Of a stretch of DNA of 64,000 bases, positions 10,550 through 20,642 are shown piece after piece. This DNA is from Mycolicibacterium fallax (GTDB taxonomy: Bacteria > Actinomycetota > Actinomycetes > Mycobacteriales > Mycobacteriaceae). The notes below the pieces were generated by a model that was given only the letters and a program-made list of their open reading frames with translations, was not told the origin of the DNA and made no database searches. Where the stretch lies: assembly GCF_010726955.1 (NCBI RefSeq), contig NZ_AP022603.1, forward strand, positions 3,348,001 through 3,412,000. The letters run 5' to 3'. The position numbers and the translations under genes were made by a program. The first letter of the stretch is position 1, and the number at the start of each line of letters is the position of its first letter.

Positions 10550-11899
10550 TCAGCCGGTCGGAATCAGCCGGAACAGTGCCTTGGTGACACCCATCAGCCA
10601 GGCCCCGGTGCGCGGGCCGTGGAAGGTGTCCCAGTTGGTCTGCAGGCTGACCACCCACGGCTGGCCGGTGCGGTCCTCGGCGTACCAGCTGAAGGTGAGG
10701 TCTCCGGGCAGGTTCCCGGCCTTGGCCCCGATGTAGGGCCACTGCGCCGGGTCCAGGTCGATGCCCGGGAGGTCGGCCATGATGTCGCGCACCGGGGCGG
10801 CGGCGCCGACCGCGATGCGCTGCAGCGCGGTGTGCACCCGGCAGATGTCGGCGGCGGTGCCGAACCACTCCACCCCGTACGGCGAGGCCGGTTCGTGGGT
10901 GCGCAGCGGATCGGAGTCATACCGGGCGGCGGCGGCGCGGCGCAGCAGCGCGGTGCGCTGCGCGCGGTCGCCGTCGCGCCACTGCTCGCGCAGGTCCGGT
11001 CGGCCCCAGCCGATGGAGAACAGCTCGTGCATGGTCGGGAACGGCGTCAGCGCGGCCGGGTCGTGGTGGCCGGCGTCGTGCAGCGCGCGCTCGACCGCGC
11101 GCCTGCCGACCTTCTCGATCAGCAGGTCGGTGGCCATGTTGTCGCTGCTGGAGATCATTTTTCCGGCGGCCAGCCGGACCGGGATCCGCTGGCCGGGGCG
11201 CATCAGGTCGAACGCCGAGGAGCCGACCGCCTTGGACCGCGCGGTGATGGTCAGCTCGTCGTCCCAGGACAGCCGGCCGGCGAGCACCTCCTGGGCCACC
11301 GCGTAGAGCACGTAGGTCTTGAAGATCGAGGCCAGCGGCAGCGGCAGGTCGGTGTTGGTGCCGGCGATCGGCTCGCAGCGGCCGTCGACGACCCGCGACA
11401 CCTGGTAGGAGTAGCGCCCGCCCAGCCGGGACAGCACGGTGTCCACGTCGGCGAACGACCCGATGTGCGGCGCCGGGGTGCTCACCTCGAACCGGTCCAC
11501 CAGCGTCGAGGAGCCGGTGCGGATGTCGATGTTCTGCCTGCCGCCGTAGCCGGTGGCCAGCTGCAGTTCGGCCGAGCCCGCACCGAGCTGAATCCCGGCC
11601 ACCGTGTAGGGCCGCTCCCACCACAGCTGGTCCATCGCCGCGGTGACGAAGTCCACCTGATCCGGGCCGGCCAGCGTCTTGATGCTCTCGGTGCCGATCG
11701 GCCAGTCCGAGTTGAGCATGTCGACGATCTGCTGGGCCCGCACGCCCTGCGGGGTGCCGGTACTGATGTGCACCTCGCCGGCGTTGGCCGACGGGGTGGA
11801 GTTGGTGGTGCAGCTGGTCAGCGGGACGGCGGCCAGCACGACGCTCAACAGCGCCGCGCACCGCCGGACCGGGCTGCGGTTACTTGCCCGAACCGGCAA
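10550..11899 (-). CDS. lpqF: LpqF-like lipoprotein with class A beta-lactamase-type serine hydrolase domain
   Basis: 449 residues. The signal peptide ends in a lipobox PLTSC near residue 30, predicting a lipid anchor outside the membrane. An N-terminal domain (to about 170) precedes a beta-lactamase/DD-peptidase-like domain with Ser-x-x-Lys in LASIFKTY (about 190-197) and an SDN motif in SSDNMATD (about 255-262). Mycobacterial neighbours of mhuD encode LpqF of this type. The start is a TTG at 11899 overlapping the end of mhuD by 20 bp; a later GTG within the signal peptide is possible but would shorten it. It ends convergently 12 bp from the phosphatase-like gene. Confidence 0.8.
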   Translation of the reverse strand: MPVRASNRSPVRRCAALLSVVLAAVPLTSCTTNSTPSANAGEVHISTGTPQGVRAQQIVDMLNSDWPIGTESIKTLAGPDQVDFVTAAMDQLWWERPYTVAGIQLGAGSAELQLATGYGGRQNIDIRTGSSTLVDRFEVSTPAPHIGSFADVDTVLSRLGGRYSYQVSRVVDGRCEPIAGTNTDLPLPLASIFKTYVLYAVAQEVLAGRLSWDDELTITARSKAVGSSAFDLMRPGQRIPVRLAAGKMISSSDNMATDLLIEKVGRRAVERALHDAGHHDPAALTPFPTMHELFSIGWGRPDLREQWRDGDRAQRTALLRRAAAARYDSDPLRTHEPASPYGVEWFGTAADICRVHTALQRIAVGAAAPVRDIMADLPGIDLDPAQWPYIGAKAGNLPGDLTFSWYAEDRTGQPWVVSLQTNWDTFHGPRTGAWLMGVTKALFRLIPTG

Positions 11900-12194
11900 C
11901 GTCGAGCACTACCTCGAATTCAAGCAGGCTGGCCCCGGTGGCCACCGGCTGCGGCTTGTGCTCACCCTGGTGGGCGGCTCGGGCCGGACCGTCGGCCCAG
12001 GCCCGGAACGCCTCGTCGGACTCCCACTGGGTGACCACGAAGTAGCGGTCCTCGCCGGCGGTCGGGCGCAGCAGCTGGAAGCCCAGGAAGCCGGGCTGGC
12101 CGTCGACCGAGTGGGCGCGGTTGGCGAACCGCTTCTCCAGCTCGGGGCCGGCGCCCTCGGGAATCTCGATTGCGTTGATCTTCACCACAGACAT
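11880..12194 (-). CDS. mhuD: MhuD, heme-degrading monooxygenase
   Basis: 104 residues with an ABM ferredoxin-like fold. It degrades heme to mycobilin and releases iron, using stacked hemes in the cytosol. The key residues of the M. tuberculosis enzyme are all present at the same numbers: Asn7, Arg22, Trp66 and the heme-ligand His75. ATG start at 12194 with a TATCGT -10-like hexamer on this strand near 12240, so it may have its own promoter. It overlaps lpqF downstream. Confidence 0.95.
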   Translation of the reverse strand: MSVVKINAIEIPEGAGPELEKRFANRAHSVDGQPGFLGFQLLRPTAGEDRYFVVTQWESDEAFRAWADGPARAAHQGEHKPQPVATGASLLEFEVVLDVAGSGK

Positions 12195-12262
12195 TGCGCT
12201 GGATCCTTACCGCTCGACAGGTGCAACATCCACCACGATAGCGGCAGGCCCGGGCCGGCCGG

Positions 12263-13498
12263 TCAGCCGAGCCGCTCCCGGCGCCGGCCGCCGGCCCAGC
12301 GTTCCTCCACCACGACCTGCACCACCAGCGCGATCGCGCTGCACACCAGCGCGGTCAGCGGGGTGGCGCCGGCGGCGACCGCGACCAGCCCGGCGCCGAG
12401 CAGCGCCAGGGTGACGCCGACCGACACCGCGCGCGGGCCGTCGAAGCCGGTCAGGTAGCCGTCCAGCACGCCGATCCCGACGACCACCAACGCCAGCGGT
12501 GCCACGAACGAGCCGGCCACCACCAGGTTGCTCACCTGTGCCTCGCGGGAGATGCCGAGCGCCTCGACGTGCAGGCCCGCGCCGAACGCGGCGATCGCGA
12601 CGAACAGCAGGATGTGGCCGTAGCCCCAGGGGAAGCATTTGTGCGGGGCCCGGCGCAGCGCGTCACCGGTCGGCACCGAGAAGTAGATCCACCAGATCGT
12701 CAGGTTCAGCGCCATCGCGGCGAGCCCGAGCACCGCGACGTCGGGCTGCCAGCCCTGCTGCTTGACCAGCGCCTGCAGCGCCACGACGGTGCCGACCACC
12801 CCCTCGCCGAGGGTGATGATGGTCAGCAGCCCGTACCGCTCGGCGATGTGGTGCGGGTTCCACGGCGTGCGCTCGCCACGCTCGGCGAGCAGCGGCCCGC
12901 CGAGTTCGACCGCGTACAGCAGCAGGCCGAATGCCACCAGCGCGCCCAGCGAGAACGGCACCTGGGCGGAGACGATCCAGCCGATCTGCGCGAGCGCGAT
13001 CGTCACGATGTAGGTCAGCGCCGCCCGGCGGTGCCGCGTTGCGGACACCGCGACCCGGGTCCACTGGGCGAGCAGGGCCACCCGCATGATCACGTAGCCC
13101 AGCACGATCACCGAGTTGTCCGGCGCCTGGCCGGCCCGGATCGAGGCGAAGAACGGCTCGACGCCGAGCGCCAGGATGCAGACGCCGACCATCTGCAGCA
13201 TGGTGACCACCCGGAACAGCCAGTCGTCGGTGTCGAATGCCGAGGCCATCCAGGTGAAGTTGATCCACGCCCAGATCGCGGCGAACGAGCAGAACCCGAA
13301 GCCCAGGAAGGCCTGCCGGTAGTGCGCCTCGGCCAGCGCCTCGGCGAGCTGGACGCCGGAGATGGAGAACACCACCACGAAGGTGAGGTCGAAGAGCAGC
13401 TCCAGGGTGGTGGAGACCCGGCCCTGCTCGCCCGGATCGCGGCCGGTCATCCGGGCCAGCCGGCGCTGCGCACCGGTCAGCGCACGGTCTGCTGTCAC
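12263..13498 (-). CDS. LtrA-like (low temperature requirement A) multi-pass membrane protein
   Basis: 411 residues with about ten to twelve transmembrane helices and almost no large soluble domain. Family marks: VSTTLELLFDLTFVVVF near the N-terminus (residues ~28-44), FxxxIWAWINFTWMASAFDTDDW, and HHIAERYGLLTIITLGEGVV in the middle, all typical of LtrA proteins. The function of the family is not established (cold growth in Listeria). GTG start at 13498. It lies upstream of mhuD on the same strand with a 68-bp gap, so read-through is possible. Confidence 0.85.
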   Translation of the reverse strand: MTADRALTGAQRRLARMTGRDPGEQGRVSTTLELLFDLTFVVVFSISGVQLAEALAEAHYRQAFLGFGFCSFAAIWAWINFTWMASAFDTDDWLFRVVTMLQMVGVCILALGVEPFFASIRAGQAPDNSVIVLGYVIMRVALLAQWTRVAVSATRHRRAALTYIVTIALAQIGWIVSAQVPFSLGALVAFGLLLYAVELGGPLLAERGERTPWNPHHIAERYGLLTIITLGEGVVGTVVALQALVKQQGWQPDVAVLGLAAMALNLTIWWIYFSVPTGDALRRAPHKCFPWGYGHILLFVAIAAFGAGLHVEALGISREAQVSNLVVAGSFVAPLALVVVGIGVLDGYLTGFDGPRAVSVGVTLALLGAGLVAVAAGATPLTALVCSAIALVVQVVVEERWAGGRRRERLG

Positions 13499-13554
13499 GG
13501 TGGGCCTCCCGCGCTCGGTCGGAGCTTTTCCTGGGACGTAAGCTACCGCCTGCC

Positions 13555-14313
13555 ATGGCTTCGGATCCGATCACCTATCGCGGCGGGCGCGGCCGCCCGC
13601 TGCTGCTGGTGCACGGCCTGATGGGCCGCGGCAGCACCTGGTCGCGGCAGACCGAGTGGCTCACCGACTTCGGCGCGGTGCACACCTACGACGCGCCCTG
13701 GCACCGCGGCCGCGACGCCGCGCGGCCCGGCCGGATCAGCACCGAGGCGTTCGTCGCCGAACTCCGCGACGCGGCGGCCGGCCTGGGCGAGCCGGTCACC
13801 CTGGTCGGGCACTCGATGGGTGCCCTGCACTCCTGGTGTGTGGCCGCCCAGGCCCCCGGGCTGGTGCGGGCGCTGGTGCTCGAGGACATGGCACCGGACT
13901 TCGTCGGGCAGACCACCGGGGTGTGGGAGCCGTGGGTGCACGCGCTGCCGGTGGAGTACACCGACTCCGAGGCGCTGATCGCCGAGTTCGGGCCGATCGC
14001 CGGGCGCTACTTCCTGGAGGCCTTCGACCGCACCGAGACCGGCTGGCGGCTGCACGGCTACCCGGGCGACTGGGTGCAGATCGCCGCCGAATGGGGCACC
14101 CGCGACTACTGGGCGCAGTGGCGCGCGGTGTCCGCGCCCGCGTTGCTGCTGGAGGCGGGGTTCACCGTCGCGCCGCCCGGGCAGATGCGCAAGATGGCCG
14201 AAATCGGTTCTGCGGCAAGCTATGTCAAAATCCCCGCGGCCGGGCATCTGATTCACGACGACGCGCCGGAGGCCTACCGGAGCGCGGTCAGCGACTTCCT
14301 GCGGGCAACCTAA
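13555..14313 (+). CDS. Alpha/beta hydrolase (Rv3591c-like)
   Basis: 252 residues, single alpha/beta hydrolase domain. Oxyanion segment LLLVHGLMG (about 16-24), nucleophile elbow GHSMG (Ser about 87), and a C-terminal catalytic His in AAGHLIHDDAP. A tryptophan-rich cap region (about 120-190) lies between. Substrate unknown. A TAAGCT -10 hexamer lies 10 bases before the ATG at 13555, so the leader is very short and no ribosome site is seen. Divergent from the LtrA gene and convergent with mutY, with which it overlaps by 4 bases (14310-14313). Confidence 0.9.
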   Translation: MASDPITYRGGRGRPLLLVHGLMGRGSTWSRQTEWLTDFGAVHTYDAPWHRGRDAARPGRISTEAFVAELRDAAAGLGEPVTLVGHSMGALHSWCVAAQAPGLVRALVLEDMAPDFVGQTTGVWEPWVHALPVEYTDSEALIAEFGPIAGRYFLEAFDRTETGWRLHGYPGDWVQIAAEWGTRDYWAQWRAVSAPALLLEAGFTVAPPGQMRKMAEIGSAASYVKIPAAGHLIHDDAPEAYRSAVSDFLRAT

Positions 14314-15215
14314 CCCTCACCGCACAGCGCGAACAGTCCGGCGCCGGTCTGCTCCACCAGCCCGTCGACGAGCAGCGAATCCAGCGCCCGATCCCGCTGG
14401 GCGGGGTCGGTGGTCCAGGCCAGGTCGAGCTGACCGCGGGTGACCGGGCCGGTGGCCGCCCGCAGCACATCCAGCAGCCGGCCGCGGACCTGCCGGTCGG
14501 TGCCCGCGTAGCGCTGGGTCCGCCGGGCCGGGGCCGTCGACGCCGGATAACCGGCCTCGCGCCACCGGCACGACGACAGCGGGCACACCCCGCAGCGCGG
14601 CGCCCGGGCCGTGCACACCAGCGCGCCGAGCTCCATCAGCGCCGCGGAGAACCGGGGTGCGACGTCGTCGGCGGGCAGCAGCGCGGCCACCGCGGCCTCG
14701 TCGCGCACCGGGGCGGGCGAGCCCGGCTCGGCCACCCCGTCGACCGCCCGGGCCACCACCCGGCGGACATTGGTGTCGACGACGGGCACCGGCCTGCGGT
14801 AGGCGAAGCAGGCCACCGCCCGCGCGGTGTAGCTGCCGACGCCGGGCAACCCGAGCAGCGTCTCGACGTCGTCGGGCACCGTGTCGTCGTGCTCGGCGGC
14901 GATCCGCACCGCGCAGTCGTGCAGCCACTTGGCCCGGCGCGGGTAGCCCAGCTTGCCCCAGGCCCGCAGCACCTCGCCGGGTCCGGCCGCCGCCGTCGCC
15001 GACGGGGTGGGCCAGCGCGCCACCCAGTCCAGCCAGATCGGCAGCACCCGGGCGACCGGGGTCTGCTGCAGCATGAACTCGCTGACCAGGATCTGCCACG
15101 CGCTCACCCCGGGCGCGCGCCAGGGCAGCTCACGGGCGTGCTCGTCGAACCAGGCCAACAGTTCGGCCGCCTCGAGTGCGCGGCCCGCGGAACGGGGGTG
15201 CACTATGTCAACCAT
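14310..15215 (-). CDS. mutY: A/G-specific adenine DNA glycosylase
   Basis: 301 residues. Removes adenine opposite 8-oxoguanine. Helix-hairpin-helix GLPGVGSYTARA with the catalytic Asp in VVDTNVRRV (about 25 residues on), and a [4Fe-4S] loop with Cys spaced x6, x2, x4 (VCTARAPRCGVCPLSSC). N-terminal LPWR and SEFMLQQTPVARV segments recognise the lesion. The C-terminal MutT-like domain is reduced, as in mycobacteria. The ATG chosen (complement of 15213-15215) overlaps the canB ATG on the other strand; an alternative GTG lies 12 bases inside. Confidence 0.93.
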   Translation of the reverse strand: MVDIVHPRSAGRALEAAELLAWFDEHARELPWRAPGVSAWQILVSEFMLQQTPVARVLPIWLDWVARWPTPSATAAAGPGEVLRAWGKLGYPRRAKWLHDCAVRIAAEHDDTVPDDVETLLGLPGVGSYTARAVACFAYRRPVPVVDTNVRRVVARAVDGVAEPGSPAPVRDEAAVAALLPADDVAPRFSAALMELGALVCTARAPRCGVCPLSSCRWREAGYPASTAPARRTQRYAGTDRQVRGRLLDVLRAATGPVTRGQLDLAWTTDPAQRDRALDSLLVDGLVEQTGAGLFALCGEG

Positions 15216-15843
15216 GCCCAATTCGAATCCGATCTCCGCGTGGAAGGCACTCCGGGAGGGTAACCAGCGCTTCGTCGCCGGTAAGCCCGACCACCCCAGC
15301 CAGAGCATCGATCACCGCGCCAGCCTGGCCGCCACCCAGCGACCGACCGCGGTGGTGTTCGGCTGCGGGGACTCCCGGGTGGCCGCGGAGATCATCTTCG
15401 ATCAGGGCCTCGGCGACATGTTCGTGGTCCGCACCGCCGGGCACGTGCTGGATTCCGCGGTGCTCGGTTCCATCGAGTACGCGGTGACCATCCTGCGGGT
15501 GCCGCTGATCGTGGTGCTCGGCCACGACAGCTGCGGTGCGGTCAGCGCCGCCCTCGACGTGCTCGACGGTGGGGAGGTGCCGCCGGGCTACATCCGCGAC
15601 GTGGTCGAGCGGGTCACCTCCTCGGTGCTGCTGGGCCGGCGCGACGGGCTCAAGACCGTCGACGAGTTCGAGGCCCGGCACGTGCTGGAGACCGGTGCCC
15701 AGCTGGTCGCCCGCTCCGCCGCGATCAGCGAGGGCGTGGAGGCCGGCACCCTGGCGATCGTCGGGGTCACCTACCACCTGGCCGACGGCCGCGCCTCGCT
15801 GCGCGGGCACCTCGGCGACATCGGCGACGTCGACCAGGGCTAG
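15214..15843 (+). CDS. canB: Beta-class carbonic anhydrase
   Basis: 209 residues. Interconverts CO2 and bicarbonate in the cytosol. Zn ligands are visible: Cys with the Asp-Arg dyad in FGCGDSRVA, and His and Cys in LGHDSCGAV. The family core QGLGDMFVVRTAGHV lies between them. The start at 15214 (MPNSNP) matches the M. tuberculosis CanB N-terminus; an in-frame ATG at 15205 would add MST. The start codon shares a CATG palindrome with the divergent mutY start, so its promoter must lie inside mutY. Confidence 0.95.
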   Translation: MPNSNPISAWKALREGNQRFVAGKPDHPSQSIDHRASLAATQRPTAVVFGCGDSRVAAEIIFDQGLGDMFVVRTAGHVLDSAVLGSIEYAVTILRVPLIVVLGHDSCGAVSAALDVLDGGEVPPGYIRDVVERVTSSVLLGRRDGLKTVDEFEARHVLETGAQLVARSAAISEGVEAGTLAIVGVTYHLADGRASLRGHLGDIGDVDQG

Positions 15844-15931
15844 CCGTTCGGGCGGGCGACACGCCGAGACGGGTCGATGTTGAAGCGCTGACCGGCCATT
15901 ACCGTGGATGCGTGATGGATGTGGGTATGTG

Positions 15932-16714
15932 ATGGAGATGGAAAGCCGTGGGCCGCTCCCGCCGGAGATCTACCGGCGGCGCCGCGCGCTGGCGATCGGG
16001 GTCGCCGCGGCGGTACTCGTCGTCATCCTGATCATCGTGTTCGCGCTGAGCCGCGGCGGTTCGTCCGACGAATCGGCAAACACCGCGGGCACCGAGACCT
16101 CGCAGGCCCCCGAGGAGACCAAGAGCCCGGTGCTGCCGCCCGCGGCGGAGGGCCCGGAGCCCAAGCCGACCCCGACCAAGGCCGTCGAACCCCCACCGGT
16201 GCTCAAGGCCGGCGACGACTGCACCGATTCCACCCTGGCGGTCAAGGGCATCACCAACGAGCCGCGCTACGTGGTCGGCGATCAGCCGAAGTTCACCATG
16301 GTGGTCACCAACATCGGCACCGTCGCCTGCAAGCGCGACGTCGGCGCCGCGGTGCTGTCCGCCTACGTCTACAGCCTGGAGAACAAGCGGCTGTGGTCGA
16401 ACCTGGACTGCGCGCCGTCCAACGAGACGCTGGTGCAGACCATCGAGCCGGGCAAGCAGGTCACCACCGAGGTGACCTGGACCGGGATGAACTCGGCGCC
16501 GGACTGCCCGCTGCCGCGGCAGCCGATCGGCCCGGGCACCTACAACCTGGTCGTGCAACTGGGCAACCTGAAATCCGCGCCGGTGCCGTTCGTGCTGACC
16601 GACGCCGCGCACGGCGGCGCAGGCGAGCCGGTGCCGCCCGGACCCGAGAGCGAGCCCGCCCCCGAGCCGCCCGCCGAGCCCGCGCCGGAACCGGCTCCCG
16701 GGCCCGGTCAGTAG
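15932..16714 (+). CDS. Single-span membrane protein with extracytoplasmic domain (Rv3587c-like)
   Basis: About 260 residues. A short basic cytoplasmic N-terminus (EIYRRRRA), one transmembrane helix (about 20-42), a Ser/Thr/Pro-rich linker, then a soluble domain with four cysteines (about 95-215) and a Pro/Glu-rich C-tail. Topology is N-in, C-out. No enzymatic motif is seen; the beta-rich Cys-containing domain may bind protein or envelope components. Several in-frame ATGs (15908, 15932, 15938) are possible; 15932 avoids a non-membrane leader. Convergent with disA, 4 bp apart. Confidence 0.75.
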   Translation: MEMESRGPLPPEIYRRRRALAIGVAAAVLVVILIIVFALSRGGSSDESANTAGTETSQAPEETKSPVLPPAAEGPEPKPTPTKAVEPPPVLKAGDDCTDSTLAVKGITNEPRYVVGDQPKFTMVVTNIGTVACKRDVGAAVLSAYVYSLENKRLWSNLDCAPSNETLVQTIEPGKQVTTEVTWTGMNSAPDCPLPRQPIGPGTYNLVVQLGNLKSAPVPFVLTDAAHGGAGEPVPPGPESEPAPEPPAEPAPEPAPGPGQ

Positions 16715-16718
16715 CGGC

Positions 16719-17798
16719 TCAGGCCAGCCGGTCGGCGATCGTCGACTCGGCCAGCTGGGACAGTCCCTCCCGGACGTGCCGGGCCCACATCGCGCCGATC
16801 CCGTCGACCGACTGCAGGTCGGTGGCGCTGGCCGCCAGCAGCCCCTGCAGCGAGCCGAAGGTGCGCACCAGCAGGTCGACGTGGGCGAACTGCAGCCGCG
16901 GGATGGCGGCCATCGCCCGGTAGCCGCGCGGGCTGACCGCGGAATCCTGGGCCTCCACCGTCGGCGGGTAGCCGAACACCCGGGCCAGCGCGGTGAAGTC
17001 CAGCAGGTCGGTGTCCGAGAGCGTGTCGAGCTCCTCCAGCGTCGCGGCGACCTGCGTCTTCGACGGCGCCTGCGGGTGGGCGTGATAGTCCCGCACGATC
17101 AGTTCCCGGTCGGTGTCGTTGCCGCCGAGCAGCTCTTCCAGCTGCAGCCGCAGCTGTCGGCCGTCGGTGCCCAGCTCGACGACGTCATTGTCGATCTCGG
17201 CGCCGATCCGGCGCACCATCTCCAGGCGCTGCACCACCGTCATCACCTCGCGCAGCGTGACGAAGTCCTCGATCTCCCCGGCGGACAGCTCGCGGCTGAC
17301 CTCATCGAGCCGGGTCTTGTAGCGCTCTAGGGTGGCGATCGCCTGGTTGGCCCGGTTCAGGATGGTCGCCGAATCGGCCAGCACGTGGCGTTCCCCGGCG
17401 ACGTAGACGGTGACCATGTTCATCGAGTGGCTCACCGAGATGACCGGGCAGCCGGTCTGCACCGCGGTGCGCTCGGCCGAGCGGTGCCGGGTGCCGGACT
17501 CCTCGGTGGGGATCGACGGATCCGGCACCAGCTGCACGTTGGCCCGCACGATCCGGTCGCCGTCGTCGGAGAGCACCACCGCGCCGTCCATCTTGGACAG
17601 CTCCCGCAGCCGGGTCGGGGCGAACCGGACGTCCAGGGCGAAGCCGCCGTCGCAGACCGCCTCGACCCGCTCGTCATAACCCAGCACGATCAGCGCGCCG
17701 GTGCGTCCGCGCAGGATCCGCTCCAGACCGTCGCGCAGCGGGGTGCCGGGCGCCAGCCGGGTCAGGGTGGGGCGCAGCGCGGGCTTGTTACTGCTCAC
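16719..17798 (-). CDS. disA: DisA, diadenylate cyclase / DNA-scanning protein
   Basis: 359 residues. Makes c-di-AMP from two ATP. The DAC domain (1-140) carries DGA (71-73) and RHR (104-106) catalytic motifs. A helical linker follows, and a C-terminal helix-hairpin-helix domain ([15 protein letters not shown]) binds branched DNA. Length matches the mycobacterial protein (358). It is 6 bp downstream of radA on the same strand; RadA is known to modulate DisA in other bacteria, so the pair is a functional unit. Confidence 0.97.
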   Translation of the reverse strand: MSSNKPALRPTLTRLAPGTPLRDGLERILRGRTGALIVLGYDERVEAVCDGGFALDVRFAPTRLRELSKMDGAVVLSDDGDRIVRANVQLVPDPSIPTEESGTRHRSAERTAVQTGCPVISVSHSMNMVTVYVAGERHVLADSATILNRANQAIATLERYKTRLDEVSRELSAGEIEDFVTLREVMTVVQRLEMVRRIGAEIDNDVVELGTDGRQLRLQLEELLGGNDTDRELIVRDYHAHPQAPSKTQVAATLEELDTLSDTDLLDFTALARVFGYPPTVEAQDSAVSPRGYRAMAAIPRLQFAHVDLLVRTFGSLQGLLAASATDLQSVDGIGAMWARHVREGLSQLAESTIADRLA

Positions 17799-17804
17799 AA
17801 CCGG

Positions 17805-19259
17805 TCATTCTGCCGCACCGCGCGGGTCGACGACCCGCAGGTTGGGCCGCGGCGGCGGGCTGATCTGCGGCACCGGCTCCGACGGCGCCGCGGCGATGTC
17901 GAGCATCTGCCGGATCGCCTCGGCCAGGGTGGCCGACTGCAGCAGTCGCAGCCCCCGGGGCGCCTTCCCGGTGCCCGCCGGCACCAGCGCGGTGCGGAAG
18001 CCCAGCCGGGCGGCCTCGGCCAGCCTGCGGTCCATCCCGGTGACCCGGCGCAGGTCGCCGGCCAGCCCGACCTCGCCGATGGCGATCGTCGAGGTGGGCA
18101 GGCACAGCCCGGCGTAGGAGGTGGTCACCGCCAGCGCGATGGCCAGGTCCGAGGACGGGTCGGTCAGCCGCATCCCCCCGACGGTGGACAGGTAGACGTC
18201 GTGGCGGGCCAGGTCCAGCCCGGAGTGCGCCTGCAGCACCGCGGTGATCATCGCGGCGCGGGACTGGTCGATGCCGCTGACCGCGCGCCGCGGGGAGGGC
18301 ACCTCGGCGGCCCCGACGAGGGCCTGCACCTCGCCGATCATCGGCCGCTTGCCGTCCAGGGTGACGGTGACCGCGGTGCCCGGCACCGGGGCCGCCCGCT
18401 GGTCCAGGAACAGTCCGGACGGATCGGCCACGCCCTCGATTCCGTTGTCGCGCAACAGGAAACAGCCGACCTCGTCGGAGGCGCCGAACCGGTTCTTCAC
18501 CCCGCGGACCAGCCGAAGCGCGGTGTTGCGGTCACCCTCGAAGTGCAGCACCACGTCGACCAGGTGCTCCAGTGAGCGGGGCCCGGCGATCGCGCCGTCC
18601 TTGGTGACGTGACCGACCACCAGCAGCGCCACCCCGGGCGCCGGCGCGGATTTGGCGTAGCCGGTCAGCGCGGTGATCACCGAACGGACCTGGGTGACCC
18701 CGCCGGTGACCCCGTCGGTGTCGGTGCTGGACAGGGTCTGCACCGAGTCGATGATGACCAGGCTGGGCCGGACCGTCTCGATGTGGCCCAGCACGGTGTC
18801 CAGATCGGATTCGGCGGCCAGGTAGACGTTGTCGTGGGTGCAGCCGGTGCGTTCGGCGCGCATCCGGATCTGGCCGGCCGACTCCTCCCCGGACACGTAC
18901 AGCGCGCGGTGCCCGGCCAGCGCCCAGCGGTGCACCACCTCCAGCAGCAGGGTGGATTTGCCGACGCCGGGCTCCCCGGCCAGCAGGGTGACCGAGCCCG
19001 GCACGATGCCGCCGCCGAGCACCCGGTCCAGTTCGTCGATGCCGCTGGGGGCGTGCCGGGTGGTCTCCGGGTCGATGGCGCTGATCGGCTGGGCGGCCGA
19101 GGACGGCGCGACCGGCCGTCGGGCCCGCCCACCGAGCGCGGTGAGGGTGGCTACCTCGTCGACGGTGCCCCAGGTGCCGCACTCCGGGCAGCGACCGACC
19201 CACTTGGCGGTGACGTGGTCACATTGCGAGCAGCGGTACTGAGAGCGGGTCTTGGCCAC
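17805..19259 (-). CDS. radA: RadA (Sms), DNA repair/recombination ATPase
   Basis: 484 residues. Branch-migration helicase of homologous recombination. A C4 zinc finger (Cys10, 13, 24, 27), a RecA-like core with Walker [10 protein letters not shown] (about 95-103), the RadA-specific KNRFG motif, and a C-terminal Lon-like domain ending near [10 protein letters not shown] are all visible. The GTG at 19259 starts [10 protein letters not shown], the usual N-terminus. Leads the radA-disA operon, with lpqE immediately upstream on the same strand. Confidence 0.97.
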   Translation of the reverse strand: MAKTRSQYRCSQCDHVTAKWVGRCPECGTWGTVDEVATLTALGGRARRPVAPSSAAQPISAIDPETTRHAPSGIDELDRVLGGGIVPGSVTLLAGEPGVGKSTLLLEVVHRWALAGHRALYVSGEESAGQIRMRAERTGCTHDNVYLAAESDLDTVLGHIETVRPSLVIIDSVQTLSSTDTDGVTGGVTQVRSVITALTGYAKSAPAPGVALLVVGHVTKDGAIAGPRSLEHLVDVVLHFEGDRNTALRLVRGVKNRFGASDEVGCFLLRDNGIEGVADPSGLFLDQRAAPVPGTAVTVTLDGKRPMIGEVQALVGAAEVPSPRRAVSGIDQSRAAMITAVLQAHSGLDLARHDVYLSTVGGMRLTDPSSDLAIALAVTTSYAGLCLPTSTIAIGEVGLAGDLRRVTGMDRRLAEAARLGFRTALVPAGTGKAPRGLRLLQSATLAEAIRQMLDIAAAPSEPVPQISPPPRPNLRVVDPRGAAE

Positions 19260-19289
19260 CCGGTGAGGCTAGCCGTGCGTGCCGACAGT

Positions 19290-19853
19290 TCAGGGCTGAC
19301 GCGGGGCGTTGCCCGCCGAGATCGGCACCGCGACGGTGACGTCGCCGCCCTTGTCAAAGGTGAAGGTGAAGTCGTAGGTCAGCCCGTTGGAGATCGGCTT
19401 GCTCAGCTTGACCTGGGCCTCGGCCTTCTTCAGGCCCTCGACCTTGCCCAGCTCGGTGGCGCCGTGCGGGTCGCCGACCATCAGGGATTCGCTGGGGCCG
19501 ATCTTGATCGGCAGCGCCGGGCTGGTGACGCTGACCTCGCCGACCGGGGAGGTGATGGCGACCAGCGAATCCTCGCCGGTGATCGCCTCGTTGATGGCGG
19601 TGAACATCAGCGCGACGCTCGCGCCGGGCTTGACCTCGTCGCCGGTCTGCTCGACCTGCAGGTGCAGGTTGCGCAGCACGATCTGCGGATCGGTGCCGAC
19701 GCTGGCCTCGGTGCCGTTGACGGCCGGAGCCTGGGTGGCGACCTGGGACACCTGGCCCGCGCTGCAGCCCGCCAGAACGGTGGCGCTGGTCAATGCGGCG
19801 ACGGCCAGTCCGGTGCGAATGGCGATGGCCCGGCGGGTACCAATACGGATCAC
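19290..19853 (-). CDS. lpqE: LpqE-like lipoprotein
   Basis: 187 residues. The GTG at 19853 is preceded by AGGAGG with a 6-base gap, which fixes the start; the longer open frame upstream is not used. The signal peptide ends in a lipobox LAGC (about residues 27-30). The mature domain resembles the copper-chaperone PCu(A)C/DUF461-type beta sandwich fold in mycobacterial LpqE, but no Met/His copper ligands are obvious to me. Sits upstream of radA and divergent from carD, as in other mycobacteria. Confidence 0.85.
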   Translation of the reverse strand: MIRIGTRRAIAIRTGLAVAALTSATVLAGCSAGQVSQVATQAPAVNGTEASVGTDPQIVLRNLHLQVEQTGDEVKPGASVALMFTAINEAITGEDSLVAITSPVGEVSVTSPALPIKIGPSESLMVGDPHGATELGKVEGLKKAEAQVKLSKPISNGLTYDFTFTFDKGGDVTVAVPISAGNAPRQP

Positions 19854-20110
19854 GGAATGCCTCCTGCTCACGGACAGTAGGTCGAAGCGTAGTGGGTGGG
19901 TTGCGCGGGTGGAAGCATCGGGGCCGCGGTTCGGCCACCGGCGGCTGCGGTCCGGGCGACCTTTGCGCCCGGATGTGGCGCCCGCCATAACGGCGTGTTG
20001 CGGGCCCGCGCGGCACCGCGGGATGCATGTTCGAATTGCCCTGTCAACCCCCACCGTAACGCCGTCGTGCCCCTGACCTGCACCGTTGTTCGGCGCGCGG
20101 TTTCCGGACG

Positions 20111-20119
20111 TGGTATCTT
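20111..20119 (+). promoter_or_regulatory. Extended -10 promoter of carD
   Basis: TGGTATCTT is an extended -10 (TGn plus TATCTT). The predicted start near 20126 leaves a leader of ~20 bases with an AAAGGGG ribosome site before the ATG at 20146. A TTGTTC at 20086-20091 is too distant (22 bp) for a good -35. Confidence 0.55.
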
Positions 20120-20121
20120 AG

Positions 20122-20634
<513 letters not shown>

Positions 20635-20642
20635 GCAGCATC

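Noticed and set aside
19854..20054. N-terminal extension of LpqE to 20054
   Set aside because: AGGAGG with 6-base spacing before GTG 19853 and the signal peptide fix the start; the extension is Arg-rich shadow sequence.
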